From Cyanobacteria bacterium UBA8803 (GTDB lineage Bacteria; Cyanobacteriota; Cyanobacteriia; Cyanobacteriales; Coleofasciculaceae), in the NCBI GenBank assembly GCA_003505715.1, contig DNXU01000634.1, positions 1 through 29,022 of the forward strand: a DNA stretch of 29,022 nt, written 5' to 3'. The notes under the pieces were generated by a model. The model was not told where the DNA came from and made no database searches. It was given only the letters and a program-made list of their open reading frames with translations. Positions 7,969 to 15,579 of the stretch are shown here, in pieces. Positions within the stretch are counted from its first letter, which is position 1, and each line of letters opens with the position of its first letter. A program made the position numbers and the translations under genes.

Positions 7969-8915
7969 CTTGCTAACTCCAACTTCGGTAACTGTAAGTC
8001 TGTAGCAATCACTTGCTTGAGGTTTTCCACAGCCATCTTGACACCTGGGAAGACTTTAGCGCCTCTTTCTGCCAAGTCTTCGACTTCTTCTGAATTAGCG
8101 ATCGCCCCAGCTATCCACAACTCTATCGGGTTAATATCTCCAGCTTCTACTCGTCGCACCAGTTCGGGGAATGATATCTTGCCCTCCTCTTCTTCAAAGC
8201 AATATAGAAAACGAGGTGAAAAGTCATGCGTCCAGCGCAGCACTAAGCTATCGGGTGAAAAGTCATATAGAAAACGTGAGTGATTTCCTGCTACTTCTCC
8301 AAGTGCAGTCAACCCGTCCAAAACAGCCATGATACGGGATTTCTGTTTTAGGCGATCGGGTGTTAGGGCAAATCCATACTGATAGCGAGTTGCATGGACT
8401 TCTGTGCCATAGAGTGAAGTACGACTTTTTTGCCCACTGGCAGCATTAAAGGTCAAATCACCTACATAGGGTATAGTAGAAACTGCACGGGTGACTTCTA
8501 ATACACCTCGTTTTGCTGTAGTTGTGCCTTTAGGCGGTGCTTTTTTCCCTTTGGATTTAGGCTCGTCTGTAGCTTCTTCCTTAGCACCTTCAGCCTTCAT
8601 AAATCCCAGAACATCATCATCGATAAATCTCTCATCATCAAAACTGGGGTTTTGCCAGACATTATCATTTTTAACATCATCCCAGCATCGATTAACTTCA
8701 TAATCGCTATCAGAAGTTTGCCAGTAATAGCGTAAAGCCCAGCGAATCGCTTCAGCCGAAACAGTTGTGTGTACTTCCCCCTTCCAAAGTAACTTTTGGA
8801 GAGTAGTGATATTTCCTTCGTTTTCGCCACGATTATTGGCAGCCGTTCCATACCCAGTTAAGGCGTTGCCAAACAAATGAAAAGTCATACTGAACCCCCT
8901 TTTAACTATTTTCAT
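7965..8915 (-). CDS. cas7: Cascade backbone subunit Cas7 (DevR/Cst2 type)
   Basis: Cas7 polymerises along the crRNA spacer to form the Cascade backbone. Seen: the characteristic DevR/Cst2 opening HLFGNALTGYGTAANNRGENEG and the following helical block EAIRWALRYYWQ, plus a lysine-rich insertion (about residues 120-135) and a C-terminal block ARGAKVFPGVKMAVENL-like region typical of the group. Two starts are possible: ATG at 8915, in a 4-bp ATGA overlap with cas8, or ATG at 8888 (Met10), which follows an AAGGGGG ribosome-binding site and matches the usual start of family members. The second may be the main one. It is flanked by cas8 and cas5 with overlaps on both sides. Confidence 0.93.
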   Translation of the reverse strand: MKIVKRGFSMTFHLFGNALTGYGTAANNRGENEGNITTLQKLLWKGEVHTTVSAEAIRWALRYYWQTSDSDYEVNRCWDDVKNDNVWQNPSFDDERFIDDDVLGFMKAEGAKEEATDEPKSKGKKAPPKGTTTAKRGVLEVTRAVSTIPYVGDLTFNAASGQKSRTSLYGTEVHATRYQYGFALTPDRLKQKSRIMAVLDGLTALGEVAGNHSRFLYDFSPDSLVLRWTHDFSPRFLYCFEEEEGKISFPELVRRVEAGDINPIELWIAGAIANSEEVEDLAERGAKVFPGVKMAVENLKQVIATDLQLPKLELAR

Positions 8916-9313
8916 TCAACATCAATATCAATCATTTCCTCTTCTTCATCTATCCCATCATCTTCCCCATCTACCTCATCTTTCTTGTAACTTGCTAGTG
9001 CAAGTAACGCTAAGTCTCGTGCCTTTTTCCAATTTCGTTGTCCTGTGACATAATCCATTAGTTCTGACCAGTGTTTTTGCAGGGTTGGCAGTCTTCCTGC
9101 TCTTGACCAGAAATCTGTAATAAATTCCCTGAAAGTTGCCGAACTTTTGCAGCGACTTAATCCCGTCCTAATCCTAACAGTAGCTCGCTCAAAGTTAGGA
9201 ACTTCGCCAGATTTGGTATTTTTAGATATCTGCCCATAGGTAAATTTAATTGCTTCATGACAAACCTGAACAAATAACTTGTCTTGCTCATCCCATTTAG
9301 CCTTCTGAACCAT
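8912..9313 (-). CDS. cas11: Predicted internal Cas11 small subunit within cas8
   Basis: An in-frame ATG at 9313 is preceded by AGAGAGG ten bases upstream, a plausible internal ribosome-binding site. It would give a 133-residue, largely helical protein (MVQKAKWDEQDKLFVQ...), the usual size of Cas11. It is known that type I-B, I-C and I-D systems produce Cas11 by internal initiation within the large-subunit gene, and no separate cas11 gene exists here. The start site itself is inference. Confidence 0.55.
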   Translation of the reverse strand: MVQKAKWDEQDKLFVQVCHEAIKFTYGQISKNTKSGEVPNFERATVRIRTGLSRCKSSATFREFITDFWSRAGRLPTLQKHWSELMDYVTGQRNWKKARDLALLALASYKKDEVDGEDDGIDEEEEMIDIDVE

Positions 9314-10438
9314 TTGGTACAAACCTCTCTTCTCGTAGGTAAGCTTCTCGAACAATTGGTTGCTGTTGATCTTATCGGCAAATCCTGTATACCAAGGTTG
9401 CTTTTTAGCTAGATTTTCGGCAATCAGCTCTCTGGCAAAGCTACTTGCCACAAAGCTACCGTTTTTACCAGGCATTATGCGATCGCTCAACCAATCACAG
9501 CAAATCCGATAATTGTCACAAACTTTAGCATTAGCCTCAACTACATACAAATCAGTGCGAGTTTTTTGTTGAGCAGCCCATGCCACAGTTCCTAAAGTCA
9601 AAACCTGACATCTTTTCACCCCAAACTGTTTAGCAATATCTGCTGTTGTTTCATAGGTCAGAAATCTCAATCCAGCATCGCCTAAGCCAGAGGCAAAAAA
9701 GTCTTTATAGCTAGCTTCTCTCAGATGAGTATTTTGCCGATAGCTGGCATACTTTTCTAAGTCAGTAACTTCGGGAATAATCAAGGCATACTGCGCCCGT
9801 TTATCTCGGAGTTTCGAGCGTAGTAAAAAATAGTAGCAAGCAATTGGAGCAAATAGTAACACAAATGCCTGCTCTGGCCTCTCTTCAAAACTGGTACTTG
9901 AACTGAAAGCAATATGCCTCACAACTGCCCCAGGATTGAGCCATCCTGCCACAGACATGGGCTTTTGTAGAAACTTGCCTTTCTGGTCACAGAGACTTTT
10001 AGCAAACTCTTGATGGACATAGCTTTTCAAAAACTTGTAGGTAACAATGGCTGGTGGCTGATCATCCTCAAGTTGAAAATTTTGTGTCTCAGTTCCTTCT
10101 GCTTTATGAGTACTGGTGTGCTGTAGAAAAGTTCCTAGCATCCCTTGATGGACAATCACCTGAGATTCAATTCGCATACTTTTTGAATCTAAACCTCTGA
10201 GGGAGATTAGACCATTAACCAGCTGGAAAGATTCTTGTAGTAACCAGTTCAATACCTCCAAGTCTTGACCTTCCCAACTCAAGAAAATATGCCGACGATC
10301 TAGTTGCCATTTCAGTTTTCCCAGCGGGCTAACTTTCTCCTGTTCGAGTTGCTTTAACGTCATCCATAATCCTGCTAAACCTGCTTGGTGTAGTAAGGTA
10401 AAACCTGGATCGCCCAAATCGAACTCTATTTGCTGCAT
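8912..10438 (-). CDS. cas8: Cascade large subunit Cas8 (Cmx8-like, MYXAN type)
   Basis: Predicted large subunit of Cascade, which recognises the PAM and opens the target. Cas8 proteins diverge strongly, so the call rests mainly on position (between cas3 and cas7), length (508 aa) and overall similarity to the Cmx8/Cas8a1 MYXAN group, whose N-terminus resembles DLGDPGFTLLHQAGLAGLW. The last ~20 residues are an acidic tail. The C-terminal 133 residues are probably also made separately as the small subunit Cas11 (see 8912-9313). The start ATG (10438) lies inside the end of cas3, a 13-bp overlap, and its stop overlaps the cas7 start. Confidence 0.85.
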   Translation of the reverse strand: MQQIEFDLGDPGFTLLHQAGLAGLWMTLKQLEQEKVSPLGKLKWQLDRRHIFLSWEGQDLEVLNWLLQESFQLVNGLISLRGLDSKSMRIESQVIVHQGMLGTFLQHTSTHKAEGTETQNFQLEDDQPPAIVTYKFLKSYVHQEFAKSLCDQKGKFLQKPMSVAGWLNPGAVVRHIAFSSSTSFEERPEQAFVLLFAPIACYYFLLRSKLRDKRAQYALIIPEVTDLEKYASYRQNTHLREASYKDFFASGLGDAGLRFLTYETTADIAKQFGVKRCQVLTLGTVAWAAQQKTRTDLYVVEANAKVCDNYRICCDWLSDRIMPGKNGSFVASSFARELIAENLAKKQPWYTGFADKINSNQLFEKLTYEKRGLYQMVQKAKWDEQDKLFVQVCHEAIKFTYGQISKNTKSGEVPNFERATVRIRTGLSRCKSSATFREFITDFWSRAGRLPTLQKHWSELMDYVTGQRNWKKARDLALLALASYKKDEVDGEDDGIDEEEEMIDIDVE

Positions 10439-12807
10439 GGTTCAGCTCCCGTTTCTTCGCTGTAGATAATTTCATCGGCTGGTGCAACAGGATAGAATCT
10501 TTTACGCTGCCAATTCTGGAAACCTGGAATAATCCGAATCGGCACTGAGAAAGCTTGAGCAGCTTTCATATAGGATTTGTCTCGACGTTGCTCCTTAGCC
10601 TCTGCGATCGCACCTAAATCTTCTTCTAAAAGAACAGCGATCGTGTAGCCTCCCTGTCTCAATAAATTGGGGTAGGTACACCAATTACCTTCTAACCAGG
10701 CAGATTTAACCTGCTGAGGTATACTCATACCCAATCTTTCTGCTACTTCCGATAAGTCTTGCTGTGAAATCTTTGTTTTACCTGCAAGCTGTTCAACTAA
10801 CTGCTTTCCCGTGTTTAATTCTTCTTTTTCATAAGGCTGCTTATCTTTATTGTGCCAAGGATAGACAATAGCAAGGCGAGTTCCTTCTTCCTCTTTAGTC
10901 ATGCGACGGTTAAGCCGTCCCAGGCGTTGAATGAGTGCTGCGGCGGGAGCCATTGCTGAGATTAGTAAATCAGCACTGATATCTAGCGACATCTCACAAA
11001 CTTGGGTAGTGATTGCTAAGGTAGGCGCATTTGCGCTGAAGGCGTCAATGATAGCCTTATGTTTATTCAATCGATCTTTGTAGCGATAACGACTATGATA
11101 GATCAGCGGTTGAATAGCAGATTCAGGTAGGCATTCGGCAATTTTGGCTTGAGCGAAACGATAGATATCAATACAAGATTGCACTGAATTAGTCACCCAC
11201 AATACCTTTTGCTGATTTCTCAACGCCTCTAGTACAGGTATCAAAACCTCAGATAAGTCATCAGAGAATTCAGAAATAGACTGAATTTGATATCGACCCA
11301 ACTCCTCCAACTCTTGTGACCCTCTAATAGGCTCTTCATCGATTGGTTCACCCAGTTCAGTCATTACTTGCCCAATTGCTTCTAGTTGTCCTGGTGTGAA
11401 ACTAGCACTCATCAAAAGAATAGGCGCACCGCTAAAGGTTTTCAGGAATTGCAACAAAGCGCCGAAAAGGCGGTCATCGTAGGCGTGAACTTCATCAAAA
11501 ACAAAGGCTGATTGTGCGATCGCAGGCCAAGCATACAACGGTCTGCGATTGTTCTGGATTAAACCCAATACCGAATCCACAGTGCAGATAATTAGTTTCT
11601 TTCGCCATGCCTGAAATGCAGTTAATCGAGCATCAATTCCCTCAGCATCATCTGAGTCTCCAGAGAATAAAATTTCTCGATCCAGATCGGCACGGGAATG
11701 CATCAAGGTTGCTTCAATATTGGTGCCATCAGCGTAGTCTATGTATCCTTGAGAAGCCGTGCCTGTTGTTGGATAGCTAAAGAACAGCTTTCGACCCTTT
11801 GCCCATTTTTTTGCCCAAGCGTAGGCACCAACTGTTTTGCCAGTACCACAGCCAGCTTTCACTAAAGTAACCCGGTGAGAAGTATTGGCAATCTGCTGTT
11901 GAAACTGACGCAGGGGTTTTTGATCTAAACGCTGGTCGATTAGCTTTTGTAATTCCTCTTCGGATAATACGAGGTTCAAAACTTGCTCAATCCAATCTTG
12001 GAGGTTTTCCCCAGTTAAAGGTAGAGCTGAACCAGCTAAGTCTGCTGCCATTACGGTGGCTTTGACGGCGGCAATGAACTTTTTCTGCTCCCAGTCCACC
12101 TGCGTTTCAAATTCTATAAACTCATTGAGGAGCAATTGCAAAGCCTGTTTCAGTTCAACCTTAGACCAGATTTCTGGGGGTAACTCTGGTAATTCATCGG
12201 TCAAATCTAGCAGCTTGCTCCCCATCCGTAGCACAGCTTGAAAATCAGAGTGATGGGTATAAATTTTTAGTTCATCCCCAGTGCCATCGGGAATTTCTGC
12301 TATACAGCCTGAGGGTTTCCCATCCTTGCCCAGCCCAACCTTGAGGTGATGTCCAATTGCTGCCCAAACCGCTATTGTTAAGTTAGCATTCGGGCACTGT
12401 TCTAACCATTTCCGCAAGCTGGGAACTTGAAGTGCCAAGATACCGCTAATAATTTCATGGCGCAGCATTTGCATTCCGCTGTGCGATCGCCAGCGCTTTT
12501 GTAGCTTCGCCTTATGTTGGGCAATCTTTTCATCCTCAGAGTTGAGGTAAACCATCTCTTGGAAATGTTGATTAGCTTTACCCCAATCGTGCAGATAAGC
12601 ACCGAGCCGGACAGTACGGGCAAAGTAAGTTATATCAACCGAATCTAACCCCAATTGTTTGAGAATAACTAACCCCAACTGCTCAACTAAGGTATCGGCA
12701 GCTTGTATCACACAGCTAATATGACCCGTATATTTTGCGGCTCCTCGTGCTTGGGTTTGGCTAGCTTCTTGCTGAGGCAGTGATTTTGCTAGGAGAGTTT
12801 TAAACAT
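10426..12807 (-). CDS. cas3: CRISPR helicase-nuclease Cas3 (HD + SF2 helicase)
   Basis: Cas3 is recruited to Cascade-bound targets, unwinds DNA 3'-5' and degrades it. Numbering from ATG 12807 (793 aa): HD-nuclease motif HDWGK (His73-Asp74), GHHLK near 153, a later HD-domain Asp near 256 (MAADLAGS), Walker A GCGTGKT (about 319-325), DEVH box at 438-441, motif III SASFT, and motif VI region LIQRLGRLNRR. Nuclease and helicase domains are both complete and fused. The upstream extension to 12840 (GTG) is rejected because a strong AAGGAGGG site lies just before ATG 12807. The start overlaps the cas6 stop by 8 bp. Confidence 0.95.
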   Translation of the reverse strand: MFKTLLAKSLPQQEASQTQARGAAKYTGHISCVIQAADTLVEQLGLVILKQLGLDSVDITYFARTVRLGAYLHDWGKANQHFQEMVYLNSEDEKIAQHKAKLQKRWRSHSGMQMLRHEIISGILALQVPSLRKWLEQCPNANLTIAVWAAIGHHLKVGLGKDGKPSGCIAEIPDGTGDELKIYTHHSDFQAVLRMGSKLLDLTDELPELPPEIWSKVELKQALQLLLNEFIEFETQVDWEQKKFIAAVKATVMAADLAGSALPLTGENLQDWIEQVLNLVLSEEELQKLIDQRLDQKPLRQFQQQIANTSHRVTLVKAGCGTGKTVGAYAWAKKWAKGRKLFFSYPTTGTASQGYIDYADGTNIEATLMHSRADLDREILFSGDSDDAEGIDARLTAFQAWRKKLIICTVDSVLGLIQNNRRPLYAWPAIAQSAFVFDEVHAYDDRLFGALLQFLKTFSGAPILLMSASFTPGQLEAIGQVMTELGEPIDEEPIRGSQELEELGRYQIQSISEFSDDLSEVLIPVLEALRNQQKVLWVTNSVQSCIDIYRFAQAKIAECLPESAIQPLIYHSRYRYKDRLNKHKAIIDAFSANAPTLAITTQVCEMSLDISADLLISAMAPAAALIQRLGRLNRRMTKEEEGTRLAIVYPWHNKDKQPYEKEELNTGKQLVEQLAGKTKISQQDLSEVAERLGMSIPQQVKSAWLEGNWCTYPNLLRQGGYTIAVLLEEDLGAIAEAKEQRRDKSYMKAAQAFSVPIRIIPGFQNWQRKRFYPVAPADEIIYSEETGAEPCSK

Positions 12808-13465
12808 TTTGCCCTCCTTTGTAAGGGGCAAAAATGCCACAACCCATGCGACGCTTGCCTCCCAAGCCGTAAGTTTGCAGCTTTAAAGAGTCTTCTTCAC
12901 TGAGATTGGACACTTCGAGACTGAAGCCGACAACAGTATACCGCTTGATTTTGATCGTCTTGCGGCTTGGTTGGCCTTCTCGGTTAAGGGGAATTGAGAG
13001 ATGGCCTGAAATGCCTAAAAAAGCCAGCTGTCGTCGTGCTGCTGATAAGAATAAATTTGGTTCGGTGTAGCCTTTGATAGTTACAATTCTTGACCTCAGT
13101 TGCTTAGCTGGTTGGATGACAGAAACTTCAGGAATACCAACCTGAATGTCATGCTTCCCGATCGCAATTCGCTTACCTGCCAGTTGATAAACCAAGGGAA
13201 TTTTACGAACTGGCACGCGGATTTTGAAACAAGAGTATTTGGTTAAGTTAATTTGCCCCTGTCGATCTGGAAAACCAGGAATAGTCAAGATACTGAGATC
13301 GGTTTGCTGGTGTAGTTCTGGGATGTGATGAACTAATGCAGCGTACAGTGCATAGCCATGATCGGCTGGAATACTCTTTCCTTGAACTGGAAAACTTAGC
13401 TCAATGCAAGGGTCAAGCCCATCCCAGGCTCCCTGCGATGCTGAACAACCTACAGATGCAATCAC
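12800..13465 (-). CDS. cas6: crRNA-processing endoribonuclease Cas6 (Cmx6-like)
   Basis: Cas6 cuts the pre-crRNA at the base of the repeat hairpin and usually stays on the crRNA 3' end in Cascade. Seen: the N-terminal block SIPADHGYALYAALVHHIPEL, with His36 as a candidate catalytic residue, and the C-terminal glycine-rich loop YGLGGKRRMGCGIF (199-212), the RAMP signature. At 221 aa it matches the Cmx6 group. The start is GTG (13465), with GGAGG ten bases upstream. It is the first gene of the operon, so its mRNA leader contains the repeat-like hairpin at 13503-13538, a possible substrate for its own product. Confidence 0.9.
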   Translation of the reverse strand: MIASVGCSASQGAWDGLDPCIELSFPVQGKSIPADHGYALYAALVHHIPELHQQTDLSILTIPGFPDRQGQINLTKYSCFKIRVPVRKIPLVYQLAGKRIAIGKHDIQVGIPEVSVIQPAKQLRSRIVTIKGYTEPNLFLSAARRQLAFLGISGHLSIPLNREGQPSRKTIKIKRYTVVGFSLEVSNLSEEDSLKLQTYGLGGKRRMGCGIFAPYKGGQNV

Positions 13466-13502
13466 TTGCTAGCATCCTCCTACGAAATGGGAAATATGCA
13501 AA

Positions 13503-13538
13503 ATGCTCAAAGCCTGACGGCATCAAAGGTAATAAAAA
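13503..13538 (-). repeat. Isolated CRISPR-repeat-like element in the cas6 5' leader
   Basis: TGCTCAA-a-GCCTGACGGCATCAAAGGTA matches the array repeat at nearly every position of the first 30, with the T-to-G loop change also seen in array 2 repeats 2 and 3. Only the last ~7 bases differ. In transcript sense the hairpin GCC-GUCA-GGC is intact. It lies 38-73 nt upstream of the cas6 start codon and downstream of the best promoter candidate, so it is probably part of the cas mRNA. Confidence 0.8.
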
Positions 13539-13635
13539 GTGCGAAGCTACTCCAACGGGCTTAAGCAGCTTACCGAGCACTGAAGTCCTAAAGCTGTGAA
13601 CTACTATTAAACACTGAAACATTACTAATAATTTA

Positions 13636-13664
13636 ACGCTAGCGCAAAGCCCCACCACTGTCAA
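13636..13664 (-). promoter_or_regulatory. Candidate promoter of the cas operon
   Basis: On the minus strand a perfect -35 hexamer TTGACA (13664-13659) is followed after 17 bp by TAGCGT (13641-13636), a weak -10. It would start transcription near 13629, giving a ~165-nt leader before cas6 that includes the repeat-like element at 13503-13538. This is inferred from consensus only. Confidence 0.4.
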
Positions 13665-13678
13665 CTAACTTTAATAAA

Positions 13679-13714
13679 GTTTTCAACGCCTTACGGCATC
13701 CGAGGTATGGGAGC
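13679..13714 (-). repeat. Isolated CRISPR-repeat-like element upstream of the cas promoter
   Basis: GTTTTCAACGCCTTACGGCATC matches 20 of the first 22 repeat bases; the remaining half (CGAGGTATGGGAGC) has drifted. Same orientation as the arrays. It is 69 nt from the last recognisable repeat of array 2 (13784), about twice a spacer length, and probably represents the decayed trailer end of that array. Confidence 0.75.
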
Positions 13715-13783
13715 GAGCAGGAACATGTTAATCCTAATCACTCCTTGCTCTGTGAGAACTCCAGACACTATTAAGCAGTGAAA

Positions 13784-14111
13784 GTGCTCAACGCTTTGCA
13801 GCATCTAAGGTAGGAACACATGCTTTATTTTATGCGATCGCGGACTTCGGATAGTTGAGTGCTCAACGCCTGACGGCATCAAAGGTAGGAACACTTCGGC
13901 AATTTTTTTTAATTCTTGAAAATTCAGTGCGTTGTGCTCAACGCCTGACGGCATCAAAGGTAGGAACACAATCTGAGCTACTTTTTGGTTGTCCACGTCC
14001 TTTCGTGCTCAACGCCTTACGGCATCAAAGGTAGGAACACTACGAAGTGCTGGACGGTCAACAGAGAATTAGTACGTGCTCAACGCCTTACGGCATCAAA
14101 GGTAGGAACAC
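13784..14111 (-). CRISPR. CRISPR array 2: 5 repeats, 4 spacers, degenerate trailer
   Basis: Repeats at 13784, 13859, 13934, 14005 and 14076 (36 nt each), with spacers of 39, 39, 35 and 35 nt. The two leader-proximal repeats match array 1 exactly. The next two have one T-to-G change in the hairpin loop. The leader-distal one has four changes, three of which keep the stem and the GNRA loop (see findings). Decay towards the left, with the leader on the right (14112-14325), fixes transcription as leftward, towards the cas operon. The leader-distal spacer contains a HIP1 octamer, suggesting that its source was a cyanobacterial genome, phage or plasmid. Confidence 0.97.
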
Positions 14112-14325
14112 GGCGATAGCTGAAAGCCTTGACCTGAAAGAGTTCCTAACAGCTTTTGCAAGCACCTCAGCACAAACCTTGATCTAGAGTCTAGTTTCCT
14201 CCCTAAAACTTATCCTATCACTCTTCGCCAACCTCCACAATCCTTACGGAATCTAGGGTCTAGCAAAATGCAAGCATCTCCCTTCACCTCTAAAACGCTC
14301 TAAGCCAATTCCCGTAAGACTTTCG
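14112..14325 (-). promoter_or_regulatory. Leader of CRISPR array 2
   Basis: Closely matches the array 1 leader over its whole length, starting with GGCGA right after the last repeat. The two CTAG-N3-CTAG motifs (14184-14194 and 14253-14263) sit at the same distances as in leader 1: 73 bp from the last repeat and 69 bp apart. The match ends about 60 bp before the hydrolase start, where leader 1 would run on towards cas2. Confidence 0.85.
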
Positions 14326-14386
14326 ATTTCTCAAAGATTTCTATGGATGATTAGTTTATATCATATTCCAGTTCCAAGATCTGCCA

Positions 14387-15352
14387 ATGACTCTGTTATA
14401 TTTGCGAATTCTGATCTTATCCCTCACGACACTCTATCAAATCGTGGCTTGCTGGCGAGAAGATCGATCGCAGCCACCGGGTCAATGGGCAGATGTAGGA
14501 GGCTATCGTTTACACTATGTCACGGCGGGTACAGGAGCAGTGACGATCGTGCTGGATCATAGTCTGGGTGGGATAGAAGGCTATTTCCTGCTCGATGAAT
14601 TAGCAAAACTATCACGGGTCTGTATCTACGATCGCGCAGGTTTTGGGTGGAGCGATCGTAGCCCTCATGCTCGCACCAGTCAGCAAATTGTTACGGAACT
14701 TGACAACCTATTGCATAAAGCTGGCATAGAACCGCCCTATCTGCTGGTGGGTGACTCTTTTGGTAGCTACAATATGCGTTTATATGCCCATCGTTTTCCC
14801 GAAAAAGTCGTTGGACTGGTGCTAACCGATGGCTTACATGAATCAGGGATGTTACAGATGTCCCTTGCCTTAAAAGGATTGCAACTCTTTTTTGTATCGG
14901 GTTTTGTCATGTCAATTTTAGGGTCTAGCTTGGGGTTGATTCGAGTTCTATGTCGGCTCGGCGTATTTGAATTATTGAAGTCAGAACTGCGGCAATTCTC
15001 ACCATCTTCTCTCCGGGCAGTCAAACGATCATTCTGTCGCCCTAAACACTGGTTAACGATGACTCAAGAAATTTTGGATTTATCAAGCAGTGCCCGCCAA
15101 GTCCGTTGTGTCAGTGACTTACAAGATTTACCCATTGTAAGTATTAAATCTCATTCATTCTTCAAACCATCCTGGATGACTGCTCTGATGCCTCTAAAGG
15201 AAGCAGATCAATTGCGCGACCAAATGCACGATGAACTACTAACTCTTTCACGGGATTGCATACAACTAGATGCAGAAAAGAGCGGGCATTTTGTCTGGGT
15301 TGACCAGCCGGAAGTAATCATAAAGGCTGTTCAGTTGTTACTTTCTCGGTAA
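14387..15352 (+). CDS. Alpha/beta hydrolase
   Basis: Predicted serine hydrolase of the alpha/beta fold; substrate unknown. Seen: nucleophile elbow GDSFGS with Ser124, an upstream block YDRAGFGWSD at 81-90 typical of the family, and a C-terminal catalytic-His candidate in SGHFVWVD (His301). The N-terminal ~22 residues are hydrophobic and could be a signal anchor. At 321 aa the length is normal. No ribosome-binding site is obvious before the ATG. The gene runs opposite to the cas genes and lies just beyond leader 2; nothing in the sequence links it to CRISPR function. Its last 20 bp overlap the cas5-like relic on the other strand. Confidence 0.85.
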   Translation: MTLLYLRILILSLTTLYQIVACWREDRSQPPGQWADVGGYRLHYVTAGTGAVTIVLDHSLGGIEGYFLLDELAKLSRVCIYDRAGFGWSDRSPHARTSQQIVTELDNLLHKAGIEPPYLLVGDSFGSYNMRLYAHRFPEKVVGLVLTDGLHESGMLQMSLALKGLQLFFVSGFVMSILGSSLGLIRVLCRLGVFELLKSELRQFSPSSLRAVKRSFCRPKHWLTMTQEILDLSSSARQVRCVSDLQDLPIVSIKSHSFFKPSWMTALMPLKEADQLRDQMHDELLTLSRDCIQLDAEKSGHFVWVDQPEVIIKAVQLLLSR

Positions 15353-15477
15353 AGTCTGACTCCATTAATTAGTGCCCAAGATTCCCTCAGACTCAAGCCA
15401 TCAAATCGGGTGATTTGTTCTGGACTAGAGAGAGCGATCGCTAAACTGATGAAGCAAGGCAATTTAAGTCTTCTAAT
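15331..15477 (-). pseudogene. Probable relic of a second cas5 gene
   Basis: A 48-codon minus-strand frame encodes LAIALSSPEQITRFDGL then SLRESWALINGVRL. It aligns without gaps to residues 124-155 of the Cas5 in this window: RF-GL-L-ES--L-N-V-L are shared, 12 of 27 identical over the core. The rest of the gene is missing, a TAA precedes the fragment, and its 3' end lies inside the hydrolase gene. It is too diverged to be a recent copy of the local cas5. The remainder of 15353-15579 holds two HIP1 sites and a TCTGCGT repeat. Confidence 0.5.
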
Positions 15478-15521
15478 TTAAAAGTTTAGTTCAGCCACAG
15501 CGATCGCTCCTAAAAACTAAT

Positions 15522-15555
15522 TCTGCGTTCCTCTGCGTCTTCTGCGTTAAAAAAA
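15522..15555 (+). repeat. Dispersed TCTGCGT repeat, copy 1
   Basis: Three near-adjacent TCTGCGT units followed by TTAAAAAAA. A shorter copy in the same orientation lies at 20515-20536, so the TPR-CHAT gene is flanked by the pair. Such TCTGCGTTCCTCTGCG tracts are widespread intergenic sequences in cyanobacteria. Confidence 0.6.
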
Positions 15556-15579
15556 CCTATTATGCACTTGCATTAGCAA

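Noticed and set aside
5216..13465. CRISPR-associated transposon (type I-B CAST) as known in cyanobacteria
   Set aside because: No tnsA, tnsB, tnsC or tniQ/tnsD gene is present, and cas1, cas2, cas3 and cas4, normally absent from CASTs, are all here and intact.
13413..13664. 83-codon minus-strand frame upstream of cas6
   Set aside because: It overlaps the cas6 start, the repeat-like element and the candidate promoter, and its sequence is partly translated CRISPR repeat.
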